The notes under the pieces: generated by a model | Told to the model about the DNA's origin: nothing | The model's input: only the letters and a program-made list of their open reading frames with translations | Database searches by the model: none | Source of the DNA: a virus | Length of the DNA stretch: 50,547 bases | Reading direction: 5' to 3' (one strand) | Virus record (IMG/VR): IMGVR_UViG_3300030329_004012 | Location: 1 to 50,547 of that record | Shown: piece by piece, positions 44,950-50,547 of the stretch | Layout: every line of letters begins with the position of its first letter | Numbering within the stretch: the first letter of the stretch is position 1 | Translations under genes and position numbers: made by a program

Positions 44950-45186
44950 CTATCCTGATTTATTACTTTTATTAGCAATTTGAATTGAATCGCCTTCTTC
45001 TATAGTTGTAGAAGGTTCCTCTGATTTAGTATTACCATTCTTATCTTTGAATACTATAACAACATTATTCATTTCAACCATTTCCTTTTGTAATAAATCT
45101 CCTAGATTTGTGTAATCATTTACATTTAAGGTGGCTAGTGCGCCTCCTCTTTTGTATGAATCTAGGAAAAACGTAGCTACACTCAT
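44950..45186 (-). CDS. Ubiquitin-like beta-grasp protein, 78 aa
   Basis: Residues fit a beta-grasp: strand VATFFLDSY, strand ALATLNVNDY, helix NLGDLLQKEMVE, strand NNVVIVFKDKNG, then EEGDSIQIAN, the GD-containing last strand typical of ThiS/MoaD/ubiquitin-like proteins. The chain ends N-K-S-N-K-S-G, leaving a C-terminal glycine exposed without processing. It is the first gene of the Ubl-E2-JAB-E1 series, with AAAGGAG before ATG 45186. Size equals ubiquitin (76). A ThiS-like sulphur carrier is the alternative, but no thiamine or cofactor genes are present and an E2-like gene is. Confidence 0.75.
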   Translation of the reverse strand: MSVATFFLDSYKRGGALATLNVNDYTNLGDLLQKEMVEMNNVVIVFKDKNGNTKSEEPSTTIEEGDSIQIANKSNKSG

Positions 45187-45955
45187 TTAAGTCTCCTTTA
45201 TTGATGTTATTTATTAAGTAGACCTGACAAGCAACACCAATATTTAACTTGTCAGGTCCTGAGGTAAACTAGGTTGTTCACCTATTAATTTTTTTGATAA
45301 CTCCTGCAACTTCCAGCCAGGCAATGAGTAATTAGCTAGGAAATCATTCGTTTATAGCTCTAAAACGAACTCATCATATTATTATAAAAAAGAGTTTTTA
45401 TGCTGTTATCAATTTTTTGGGAACTTTAATGGTGCTCATTTATCCATATTTCGGTAAATAGCTAATTCACGGAGCTTTTTCATGTTAATTCATGTCGTTC
45501 CCTTGGTACCAAATATTAAAAGAAAGATTACACTCATCCTTTTTTTCAAAGATGACCCTTTTGTACTTTAGTCCATACTTATCTGGTTGCGCATTAGAGT
45601 ACCATATTGATAGTATACCACCGTACTTACCCTACAATCCAGCCTATGTCGTCACATAGCGCCTCATCTTTCTTTAATTATCGTCAAAACTCTCTTATTT
45701 AATTTTTGGCATACATTGCATAATAGACCACTAGTGTCTTAATCTTTCTGCCTTGAGTATGCCAGCCAAGTTTATAGAGGGTCTATAGCATATTACATTA
45801 ATAACCTCTAATTTTTGAGGCTACACTTACAACTGAATGAACCATTACATGTGCGGTATGTAGGAAGTGTGTAAGCATAGCCTCTGTGAGTCTATAAATA
45901 GGACATAAACGCTATGTAATTAGAACTAAAGGATTAGACCGAAAAAGAATAAAAG
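45187..45955 (-). other. 769-base region without an intact gene, rich in hairpins
   Basis: Contains no frame with both start and good ribosome site longer than about 20 codons. Inverted repeats: 45221-45231/45248-45258 (11 perfect pairs), 45644-45649/45654-45659, 45708-45714/45757-45763, 45773-45778/45782-45787, and 45817-45831/45870-45884 (7 pairs, CA/CA loop, 6 pairs). One start-less open run of 48 codons (45485-45631, minus) could be a gene fragment. Candidate structured RNA or long leader of the Ubl cassette. Confidence 0.5.
45221..45258 (-). promoter_or_regulatory. 11-base perfect inverted repeat upstream of the Ubl gene
   Basis: gacctgacaag (45221-45231) and cttgtcaggtc (45248-45258), 16-base loop, 35 bases before the Ubl start on the minus strand. 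No T-run follows on either strand, so an operator or RNA element is more likely than a terminator. Confidence 0.5.
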
Positions 45956-46297
45956 TCATTTAGTTCTATTGCCCTTGTGAGACCTCACGGTATCTCCTCT
46001 CAACTCAATATTAATCTCATCAAAGGGATGTATATTATCTTTTGCTAATTCTATAAAAGGTAATAATCCCATTCTTTTTCTTCTAAGGTAGTCTTCATCT
46101 GGTTCATCGATGAATCTGAAAGGTACTCCAAATATCTCTTCAAAAGGCTTGAGATACTTCTCCCATCTTTTATACTCCGAATAATAAGAAGTCCATTCAC
46201 AGTGAGATTTATCTGTTAGGAATCCTTCAGAGTTTATTATCTTTTTAGAAGGCGGATTGGGAGGAAACCCGCCCTCTTTTTTTATGTTGCATCTCAC
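45956..46297 (-). CDS. Hypothetical early protein, 113 aa
   Basis: GTG 46297 overlaps the previous stop by four bases (GTGA). Proline-rich N-terminus (FPPNPPSKK), then aromatic and charged helices (CEWTSYYSEYKRWEKYLKPF, EEIFGVPFRFIDEPDEDYLR). It is not recognised. It is the last gene before the hairpin-rich interval and the ubiquitin-like cassette. Typical in size of phage early proteins that act on the host. Confidence 0.6.
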   Translation of the reverse strand: MRCNIKKEGGFPPNPPSKKIINSEGFLTDKSHCEWTSYYSEYKRWEKYLKPFEEIFGVPFRFIDEPDEDYLRRKRMGLLPFIELAKDNIHPFDEINIELRGDTVRSHKGNRTK

Positions 46298-46398
46298 AGG
46301 ATAGCTCTTAACATAAATATAATTAGTTTAATTGTAAAATAAGATGTTATTATCATTATAATCCAAGTAATTAAGAATGGCCAATTGAAATCTTGCAT
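46294..46398 (-). CDS. Small membrane protein, 34 aa
   Basis: ATG 46398 with GGGAG nine bases upstream, located in the 3' end of the preceding microgene. Residues 7-31 (PFLITWIIMIITSYFTIKLI) form one transmembrane helix. It shares four bases with the following gene. Likely an early membrane microprotein of unknown role. Confidence 0.55.
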   Translation of the reverse strand: MQDFNWPFLITWIIMIITSYFTIKLIIFMLRAIL

Positions 46399-46505
46399 TT
46401 ATTTTCTCCCTTTTTCTTTTTGTGTTCTTTTCTAATTAATGGTAGTTTATAACAAAAACAACTCTTACACAAGAATTGTTTGCTATAATAAGATTTGCAA
46501 GGCAT
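46371..46505 (-). CDS. Cys-rich basic microprotein, 44 aa
   Basis: ATG 46505 is preceded by GGAGGG eight bases upstream, one of the strongest ribosome sites in the window. The sequence has five cysteines (C3, C13, C16, C18 and C37; LCKSCFCYKLPL) and a Lys-rich tract (KEHKKKKGENK), so a small zinc-binding or nucleic-acid-binding protein is likely. It is coupled to microgenes on both sides. Confidence 0.55.
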   Translation of the reverse strand: MPCKSYYSKQFLCKSCFCYKLPLIRKEHKKKKGENKCKISIGHS

Positions 46506-46506
46506 A

Positions 46507-46632
46507 TTAATCCCTCCACCATAAGAATTTATGTCCATCAGTATAAGACATAAAACATAAAAATAAGGATACTATTAGTGTAATACCTATTATAGTTCCT
46601 GATAACATTAATACTAGCACTATAAATTCCAT
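46507..46632 (-). CDS. Small membrane protein, 41 aa
   Basis: ATG 46632 with GGAG seven bases upstream. Residues 3-28 (FIVLVLMLSGTIIGITLIVS) form one strong transmembrane helix, then a short soluble tail ending FLWWRD. It ends one base before the next ATG. Third of a run of coupled early microgenes. Confidence 0.6.
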   Translation of the reverse strand: MEFIVLVLMLSGTIIGITLIVSLFLCFMSYTDGHKFLWWRD

Positions 46633-46813
46633 TTATTTCTCCTTTTTTCTTAATAGATTGTCGTTATTATTACTGTTATATCTCTACATAATAACATATT
46701 GTCTCCTTTTTCTATGAGGAACAGTAATAATACCTATTACGGTCAAACTTAATTGACTCTTCAGGTTTCCTATTTATAATAGATACTATTACCGTCTGTT
46801 TTACTCCTCGTTA

Positions 46814-47365
46814 TTAATCTACGAATGTATAACCTTCTTTCTTGTCTTCTTCAGCTCTTTTAGATAATTGTTTAGCCAAAGCTTTTTGTTCAGCTTTAAA
46901 ATCAGGTTCTTTACGCTTAGGTTTAACTACTTCAAAGTCACTAGAATATCTAGCATCAGCTTCAATAGCTTCTAGCTCTGCATCAGTAGCTTGAACTATC
47001 AGTTCAATATCATTTATAATGCCTGCTTCTTTTAGCCTTTTATTGATAGATTGAATTCTAACTTCAAGAGCCTTTAATCTATTGTTAATTCTATCTTCTG
47101 ATGCTAATTTACTTAATTTATTATCAAGTGTTACTTCAGCTTCAAGAGCATTTAAGCTTTTATAATGATTTGTTGTTATTTCTTCAAGAGTATGTATCTT
47201 TCTAAGAGCATCATTATTTAGAAGATGAAGAGATTTAAGACTTCTCTCTACTTCTTTAAACTTATTGTATACATCTTTATCTAGTCTAGGATATCTCTGT
47301 CTTGGAAAAAACACTGCCCCTAGCGCATAAAATGGTGATAATAATAATTTAATTAACTTTTTCAT
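46814..47365 (-). CDS. Membrane-anchored coiled-coil protein, 183 aa
   Basis: Start taken at ATG 47365 (MKKLIKLLLSPFYALGAVFF), whose basic-hydrophobic N-terminus looks like a membrane anchor or uncleaved signal; the frame extends nine codons upstream to GTG. Residues 35-130 are a long helical coiled coil (VERSLKSLHLLNNDALRKIH). The C-terminus is acidic then Lys/Glu-rich (KRKEPDFKAEQKALAKQLSK). No family is recognised. It could organise early replication at the membrane. Confidence 0.6.
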   Translation of the reverse strand: MKKLIKLLLSPFYALGAVFFPRQRYPRLDKDVYNKFKEVERSLKSLHLLNNDALRKIHTLEEITTNHYKSLNALEAEVTLDNKLSKLASEDRINNRLKALEVRIQSINKRLKEAGIINDIELIVQATDAELEAIEADARYSSDFEVVKPKRKEPDFKAEQKALAKQLSKRAEEDKKEGYTFVD

Positions 47366-47401
47366 TGTTTCTCTTTCTGTGCCTGTGAGCACTGTTTGGT
47401 G

Positions 47402-47530
47402 TTATTTATTTAATTTAAACTTAAGTCTACTGATAATAAAGCGATATGCTATAATAATCAGTAGTGACTTAATAGTTATGTTAAGTAGTGTTTCTATTAT
47501 GTAAATTGTATCATATATCCAATTTGCCAT
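47402..47530 (-). CDS. Small membrane protein, 42 aa
   Basis: ATG 47530 with AGGGAGG a few bases upstream. Hydrophobic from residue 8 to 34 (IYIIETLLNITIKSLLIIIA) with a basic end (RLKFKLNK). Probably one membrane helix. It opens the leftward microgene series after the hairpin-rich gap. Confidence 0.6.
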   Translation of the reverse strand: MANWIYDTIYIIETLLNITIKSLLIIIAYRFIISRLKFKLNK

Positions 47531-48000
47531 ATGCCTCCCTGTATTCTAAAAGAGCACTATCAACTAATCAGCAAGCATTGACTAATACAGGGTCCGTGTG
47601 TTACGGCTATTATGTCCGCCATGTCCTTCTATTAGTTGCCACTAATCAATTGATAGTCTTTATATAATCCTATTATGCCCAGCCTACACCATAGTAGACC
47701 ACAAAGGCCAAGAATTATATGCTCTATGTTATAGAACCTCAATTATTTGCAAAGCAAGATGTTACGCGGTCTCGCAGAGGATAGCAGTCGTAATCTGATT
47801 TATTTTATCACAACTATACGGATTGCTAGTTAAAGCTCATCCATCACCTTCTCGGCTTGTATCGTGAGCCATCATCTCACATAATTGAGGTTCTTATTAA
47901 TGGTTTATGTGTAGTAATATATATAATACCGCTGTTTCTACACACTAATTAAAGACAGACCTAGCATAAGCTAGGCCTGTCAAACACCTGTAAAGTTAGG
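47531..48000 (-). other. 470-base region without an intact gene; large stem
   Basis: No convincing gene is seen. A perfect 14-base inverted repeat (agaacctcaattat 47733-47746; ataattgaggttct 47881-47894) encloses 134 bases that hold smaller stems, including GCTCA/TGAGC near 47836-47870 and gcggtctcgc. Another pair (actatcaa near 47558, ttgatagt near 47650) encloses the left part. It lies between two leftward genes and is transcribed with them. Candidate structured RNA. Confidence 0.5.
47954..47981 (-). terminator. Hairpin terminator after the 104-aa gene
   Basis: gacagacctagc (47954-47965), loop ataa, gctaggcctgtc (47970-47981): 12 pairs including one G-U on the minus-strand RNA, followed by tcttta. 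It is 20 bases past the stop of the first leftward gene, so it likely limits read-through into the rest of the early block. Confidence 0.7.
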
Positions 48001-48315
48001 TTACTCTTGGTAAGATGACATCAGGCTTGTTAGTTCTTCATCTGAACTACTAGCTAGTTCTGATGGAGGACCAACATAAACTGATGCATCTTTGGTTGTC
48101 CAAGAGTCACCTGGCTTTGCAGGTGGCACATCTTCTTCAGGGAAATGAACTGCTTCCATAGCAATTCCTTGCTCTGTAAGCAGGGCATTTATCGCTCGAA
48201 TATCGAGAGTGTCAGGGTTTAAACCGAAAAGGTTGTAACCCTTACCACTCTTCGATATGACGATACGCCCTGAAGAAGATAGCATTGACTTAAGTAATTT
48301 AATTAATTGATTCAT
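48001..48315 (-). CDS. First early protein, 104 aa, unknown
   Basis: ATG 48315. The N-terminus is helical and basic (MNQLIKLLKSMLSSSGRIVI). The middle has a turn-rich part (GKGYNLFGLNPDTLD). The C-terminus is acidic and Ser-rich (PSELASSSDEELTSLMSSYQE). Not recognised. It is the first leftward gene after the divergent control region, has its own terminator and a GAAAG/CTTTC hairpin just before its start. Its sequence appears richer in G and C than neighbouring genes. Such a place is typical for a first-expressed host-takeover or regulatory protein. Confidence 0.65.
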   Translation of the reverse strand: MNQLIKLLKSMLSSSGRIVISKSGKGYNLFGLNPDTLDIRAINALLTEQGIAMEAVHFPEEDVPPAKPGDSWTTKDASVYVGPPSELASSSDEELTSLMSSYQE

Positions 48316-48837
48316 TTTGAAAGCTCGCTTTCTGAATGAGTTAATTCATTCAATTGGTTAATTCAATGCAAGCATTGTGCTTGCACAATGAGCGGGGGCA
48401 GACGACCCCACCGTTCAAGCTCACGCTGTTGCTGTATCAGTGTGAGTGGTTTCTGACCTATGGCGTAAGTAGCTTTCAACGTAGTAGCGTCGCCATAGGG
48501 CGGAAATGAACGGGTGCGGGTCAACGTATCTCTCCCACACGCATTCTCGTGCCAATTTTTTGAAAATCAACCTAAATAGTGGGTTTATCCTCAGGAAACG
48601 TAGTAACTGGGACCCCTATTGGTAATTATTTTATTTTTTTCTTGGAAAATTGGTTGATATATACTAAGTTTATCCCGCGCTTTTGCGGTAACTAACTCAG
48701 TTACTGCTATCTGAGTCTATATAGTAGGTGGTAGTAAGGGGTAAATAGACTCTACTTAATAAACTGTTTGGAATATAGCAGTAACTTATGTATATTAAGT
48801 TGATAAATTTTATAAAATTCTAACAATTGGGGAATAT
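48316..48837. other. Divergent control region, possible origin or structured RNA
   Basis: 522 bases between the divergent early and late blocks. Successive stems: CATTGTGC/GCACAATG (48373-48390), GGGG/CCCC (48395-48409), CTCACGCTG/CAGTGTGAG (48420-48446), CCTATGGCG/CGCCATAGG (48457-48499). Then come overlapping alternatives between 48685 and 48755 (GTAACT/AGTTAC, ACTCAG/CTGAGT, GAGTCTA/TAGACTC), an arrangement that could switch folds. It is GC-rich for this genome on its left half and T-rich at 48626-48640. Direct repeats of ttaattca lie near 48338-48365. Confidence 0.6.
48768..48796 (+). promoter_or_regulatory. Sigma70-like promoter starting the late block
   Basis: TTGGAA at 48768-48773, 17-base spacer, TATATT at 48791-48796, 42 bases before ATG 48838. 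Its -10 sits in the 19-base sequence 48789-48807 that is identical to 3261-3279. Confidence 0.65.
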
Positions 48838-49437
48838 ATGAGTGATTTAACAATAACACATGCAGGTAGTACAGTAACTCAACTACGCCCTGGCATGAAA
48901 TCAGACAATAATAAGCTAAATGATATGCAAGCTGTTACTATAGATGTTACAGCAACACTTACAGGAGACGGAACTTCTGGTGATGTGATGTTTGTAACTA
49001 CAGAACTTCCAAAAGCAATAGCTAAAAAGGGTGGAAAAGCCATTCTTCAGTCTGTAACAGCTGTTTTAACTGATAATAGTACTGATGCAAGTGGTACTGG
49101 TTCTAACTGTACAGGCGCTTTTAAGCTTGTTTTTACGTCAAATAGCCAAGTTTTAGGTACTGTAAGTGATGCTTTAGGTACTAGAGCAGTAGATGGTGGC
49201 GGTGCTGGAGATATAGATAACTGGTCAAGAGCGATTTTAGATGATACATCTGCTATAGTAGATGTTACTAATGTTGTAGACATGGGAGAACTAGCAGTAG
49301 CTCATAAAAGTAACATTGGAGCTGTGGTAGAAGCAGCATCTGATTCTAGAAGTTTGTACGTATGGGGCATTACTAACTCAGCTAATGACTATAATGGTGC
49401 AACTATTAGTTTAAAAGTTGGCTTAGTTCAAGATTAA
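48838..49437 (+). CDS. Virion structural/decoration-like protein, 199 aa
   Basis: First gene of the late block, with GGGG upstream. Thr/Ala/Gly/Asp-rich and strand-forming throughout (MQAVTIDVTATLTGDGTSGD, ATISLKVGLVQD), lacking catalytic motifs or membrane segments. Begins MSDLTITHAGSTVTQLRPGM, the manner of phage surface or decoration proteins. It overlaps the lectin-like gene by one base, so the pair may form a surface appendage. Confidence 0.55.
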   Translation: MSDLTITHAGSTVTQLRPGMKSDNNKLNDMQAVTIDVTATLTGDGTSGDVMFVTTELPKAIAKKGGKAILQSVTAVLTDNSTDASGTGSNCTGAFKLVFTSNSQVLGTVSDALGTRAVDGGGAGDIDNWSRAILDDTSAIVDVTNVVDMGELAVAHKSNIGAVVEAASDSRSLYVWGITNSANDYNGATISLKVGLVQD

Positions 49438-50204
49438 TGTTTCCAAGTAGAAAAGCTACTATATTAGGTGGTGCAGAAGAAAATACTCGTTATGCACTAC
49501 AATTTGATGGTACCGATGATTACGTTACCATGGGTGATATTACATTAATGGATGGTTATGATGTGTATTCCTTGTCATATTGGATGAAGACAGTGGGAAC
49601 TACCACTCAGCAGCCGATGGGTATAAATAAGGGTGCATATAATATTGCTGGTGATACATTTGGTGGATATTGGGATAGTACAGCTAATACTGGCACAGGA
49701 AGATTTAGATTAGGGCATGCAAAGAATTTTTGGTATACGAATGGAACCTATGCTAACGGGCATTTTGTTCATGATAAGTGGATTCACCATGTTATAACTT
49801 GGTCTAATACAAATGATAGAGTATTCTTCTATGCTAATGGAGTACAAATAGGGATAGATGCTGATGGAGGAGACGGAAGTTCAGACCCAACTTATGAAAG
49901 TCTTCCAAATACCGATGAAGAATTAACGATAGGAAGACAAGCAACCGTCTATTTACATGGAATGATAACTGATGTAGCTGTATATAATTCAGAACTATCC
50001 CAAGCAGAAGTTACTACTATATATAATAATGGTAAACCCTATGACCATGCAAATGGAGTAGGGACCAATCTTGTTGGATGGTGGAGAATGGGAGATGGTA
50101 CTGAAAAAGGCGCAGGTTCTACAATTTATGATATGTCTACAAATTCAAATAATGGTACACTAACTAATATGGTTGGTAACGAATATGTTTTAGTTGATTT
50201 TTAA
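49437..50204 (+). CDS. LamG/concanavalin-like lectin protein
   Basis: A 255-residue protein dominated by a laminin-G/concanavalin A-like jelly roll: ALQFDGTDDYVTMGDITLMD at the start, WIHHVITWSNTNDRVFFYAN in the middle, and LTIGRQATVYLHGMITDVAV with YNSELSQAEVTTIYNNG at the end, the standard LamG_3 signature. The C-terminal repeat-like part (VGWWRMGDGTEKGAGSTIYD) is the start-type motif of a second LamG unit. It probably binds sugars on the host surface or decorates the capsid. Confidence 0.8.
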   Translation: MFPSRKATILGGAEENTRYALQFDGTDDYVTMGDITLMDGYDVYSLSYWMKTVGTTTQQPMGINKGAYNIAGDTFGGYWDSTANTGTGRFRLGHAKNFWYTNGTYANGHFVHDKWIHHVITWSNTNDRVFFYANGVQIGIDADGGDGSSDPTYESLPNTDEELTIGRQATVYLHGMITDVAVYNSELSQAEVTTIYNNGKPYDHANGVGTNLVGWWRMGDGTEKGAGSTIYDMSTNSNNGTLTNMVGNEYVLVDF

Positions 50205-50214
50205 GGGGTATTGA

Positions 50215-50448
50215 ATGTTTGAAGATAGAAAATGGGTAATAGTTAATGTATCTGATATAACAGATGAAATGATAGAAAATGCAATGCAAACATCTGTAGA
50301 TACACTAAGAAAAACACTAGATGGTAGTAAAGCCTTGTTAAAATGGGAAGGTAACACACCTTCTTGCTTTGATGATATGGATATTTATAACCATAGTGAA
50401 ATACTAGCTGAATTATCAGGCAGTGATTGGACTGAATCAGATGCCTAG
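50215..50448 (+). CDS. Hypothetical acidic protein, 77 aa
   Basis: ATG 50215, ten bases after the lectin gene, with AAGGGG upstream. Begins MFEDRKWVIVNVSDITDEMI; helical and acidic (ENAMQTSVDTLRKTLDGSKA) with the end NHSEILAELSGSDWTESDA. It is not recognised. Its last codons overlap the endolysin start at 50441 by eight bases, so it is likely co-translated with the lysin and may belong to the lysis group. Confidence 0.65.
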   Translation: MFEDRKWVIVNVSDITDEMIENAMQTSVDTLRKTLDGSKALLKWEGNTPSCFDDMDIYNHSEILAELSGSDWTESDA

Positions 50449-50547
50449 ATTTGGTACAAGAAGTAGAAAGAATTTAGCAACTTGCGATGAAAGGTTGCAA
50501 AAAATATTAAATGAAGTAATTAAATATGTTGATTGTAGTGTAATAGG
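50441..50547 (+). CDS. Endolysin, M15 family (5' part; continues at base 1)
   Basis: True start of the endolysin: ATG 50441, overlapping the preceding gene. It encodes MPRFGTRSRKNLATCDERL and continues past the contig end into the frame at bases 2-394. The N-terminal 'RFG.RS..NLatcd.rLq' is typical of phage M15 lysins. Confidence 0.85.
   Translation, partial: MPRFGTRSRKNLATCDERLQKILNEVIKYVDCSVI
50449..50546. repeat. Terminal direct repeat, right copy
   Basis: Identical to 1-98. The last base of the window (50547, G) differs from base 99 (A), as expected at an assembly tip. It supports a circular or circularly permuted genome of about 50,449 unique bases. Confidence 0.9.

Noticed and set aside
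44950-45186. Ubl plus E1-like gene as a thiamine or molybdopterin sulphur-carrier pair
   Set aside because: No cofactor-synthesis or sulphurtransferase genes are present, and an adjacent E2-like gene with an active-site Cys motif and a JAMM gene favour conjugation. The idea is not fully excluded.
45485-45631. 48-codon open run on the minus strand reading like protein, with similar short runs in other frames nearby
   Set aside because: No start codon, immediate upstream stop, and several frameshifts would be required; in AT-rich DNA such runs occur by chance. Kept only as a note under the gap region.
47733-47890. In-frame series of short open runs separated by TGA and TAA, suggesting stop-codon recoding
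   Set aside because: All clear genes in the window use normal stops, and no suppressor tRNA is visible. The region is better explained by RNA structure.
48640-48670. TTGGAA...TATACT near 48640 as a fourth promoter
   Set aside because: The spacer is only 12 bases, too short for sigma70; the 17-base alternative has no -35 match.
1-50547. CRISPR array, integrase/attachment site, insertion sequences
   Set aside because: No regularly spaced repeats, no tyrosine or serine recombinase motifs, and no transposase or flanking inverted repeats were seen.

Overview
The window is almost certainly the complete genome of an AT-rich, tailed double-stranded DNA bacteriophage, written as a linear contig. The first 98 bases recur exactly at the end (1-98 = 50449-50546), and the endolysin gene reads through the join, so the molecule is circular or circularly permuted. 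Short genes preceded by AGGAG/GGAG ribosome binding sites, 1-4 base stop/start overlaps and normal stop codons point to a bacterial host that uses Shine-Dalgarno initiation. The host cannot be named from sequence alone. No integrase, repressor/lysogeny module, tail sheath or tape-measure gene is seen. A P22-like portal, adaptor-like proteins, a giant tail protein with a propeller-like C-terminus and a block of internal (ejection) proteins suggest a podovirus-like particle.

Layout. The rightward (+) late block runs from 48838 through the contig end and on to 35704. In order it holds a decoration-like protein, a LamG-type lectin, M15 endolysin, probable small terminase subunit, a small membrane protein, large terminase, portal, scaffold, major capsid protein, head-tail connectors, small membrane/lysis candidates, a metallophosphoesterase, a 2469-residue tail protein, a tail fibre, internal proteins including a LysM protein, and a 3361-residue virion protein. 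That last protein carries two motif sets resembling the two double-psi beta-barrels of multisubunit-type RNA polymerase. The leftward (-) early block runs from 48315 down to 35719. It holds small early proteins, a four-gene ubiquitin-like conjugation cassette, a Sak4-type recombination ATPase, an AbrB-like protein, a candidate ssDNA-binding protein, an AEP primase-helicase, HTH and HNH proteins, and a Cas4/RecB-like nuclease. The blocks diverge from a strongly structured 522-base region (48316-48837) and converge at about 35710. No DNA polymerase gene is seen.

Most striking system. Positions 45186 to 41689 (-) encode, in order, a 78-residue beta-grasp ubiquitin-like protein ending in glycine, an E2-like protein with the motif HPHIQNGRPCLSSF, a JAMM/MPN deconjugase and a ThiF/E1-like activating enzyme. 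The last of these overlaps the Sak4 ATPase gene. This is the gene order (Ubl, E2, JAB, E1) of the bacterial antiphage Bil operon, but here it is inside a phage replication/recombination operon.

Regulation. Three sigma70-like promoters of one design (TTGGAA or TTGATT, 17-base spacer, TATATT) drive the late block at 3240, 22065 and 48768. I found no comparable leftward promoter. Three long stretches without intact genes (45187-45955, 47531-48000, 48316-48837) are full of inverted repeats and may encode structured RNAs or hold the replication origin.
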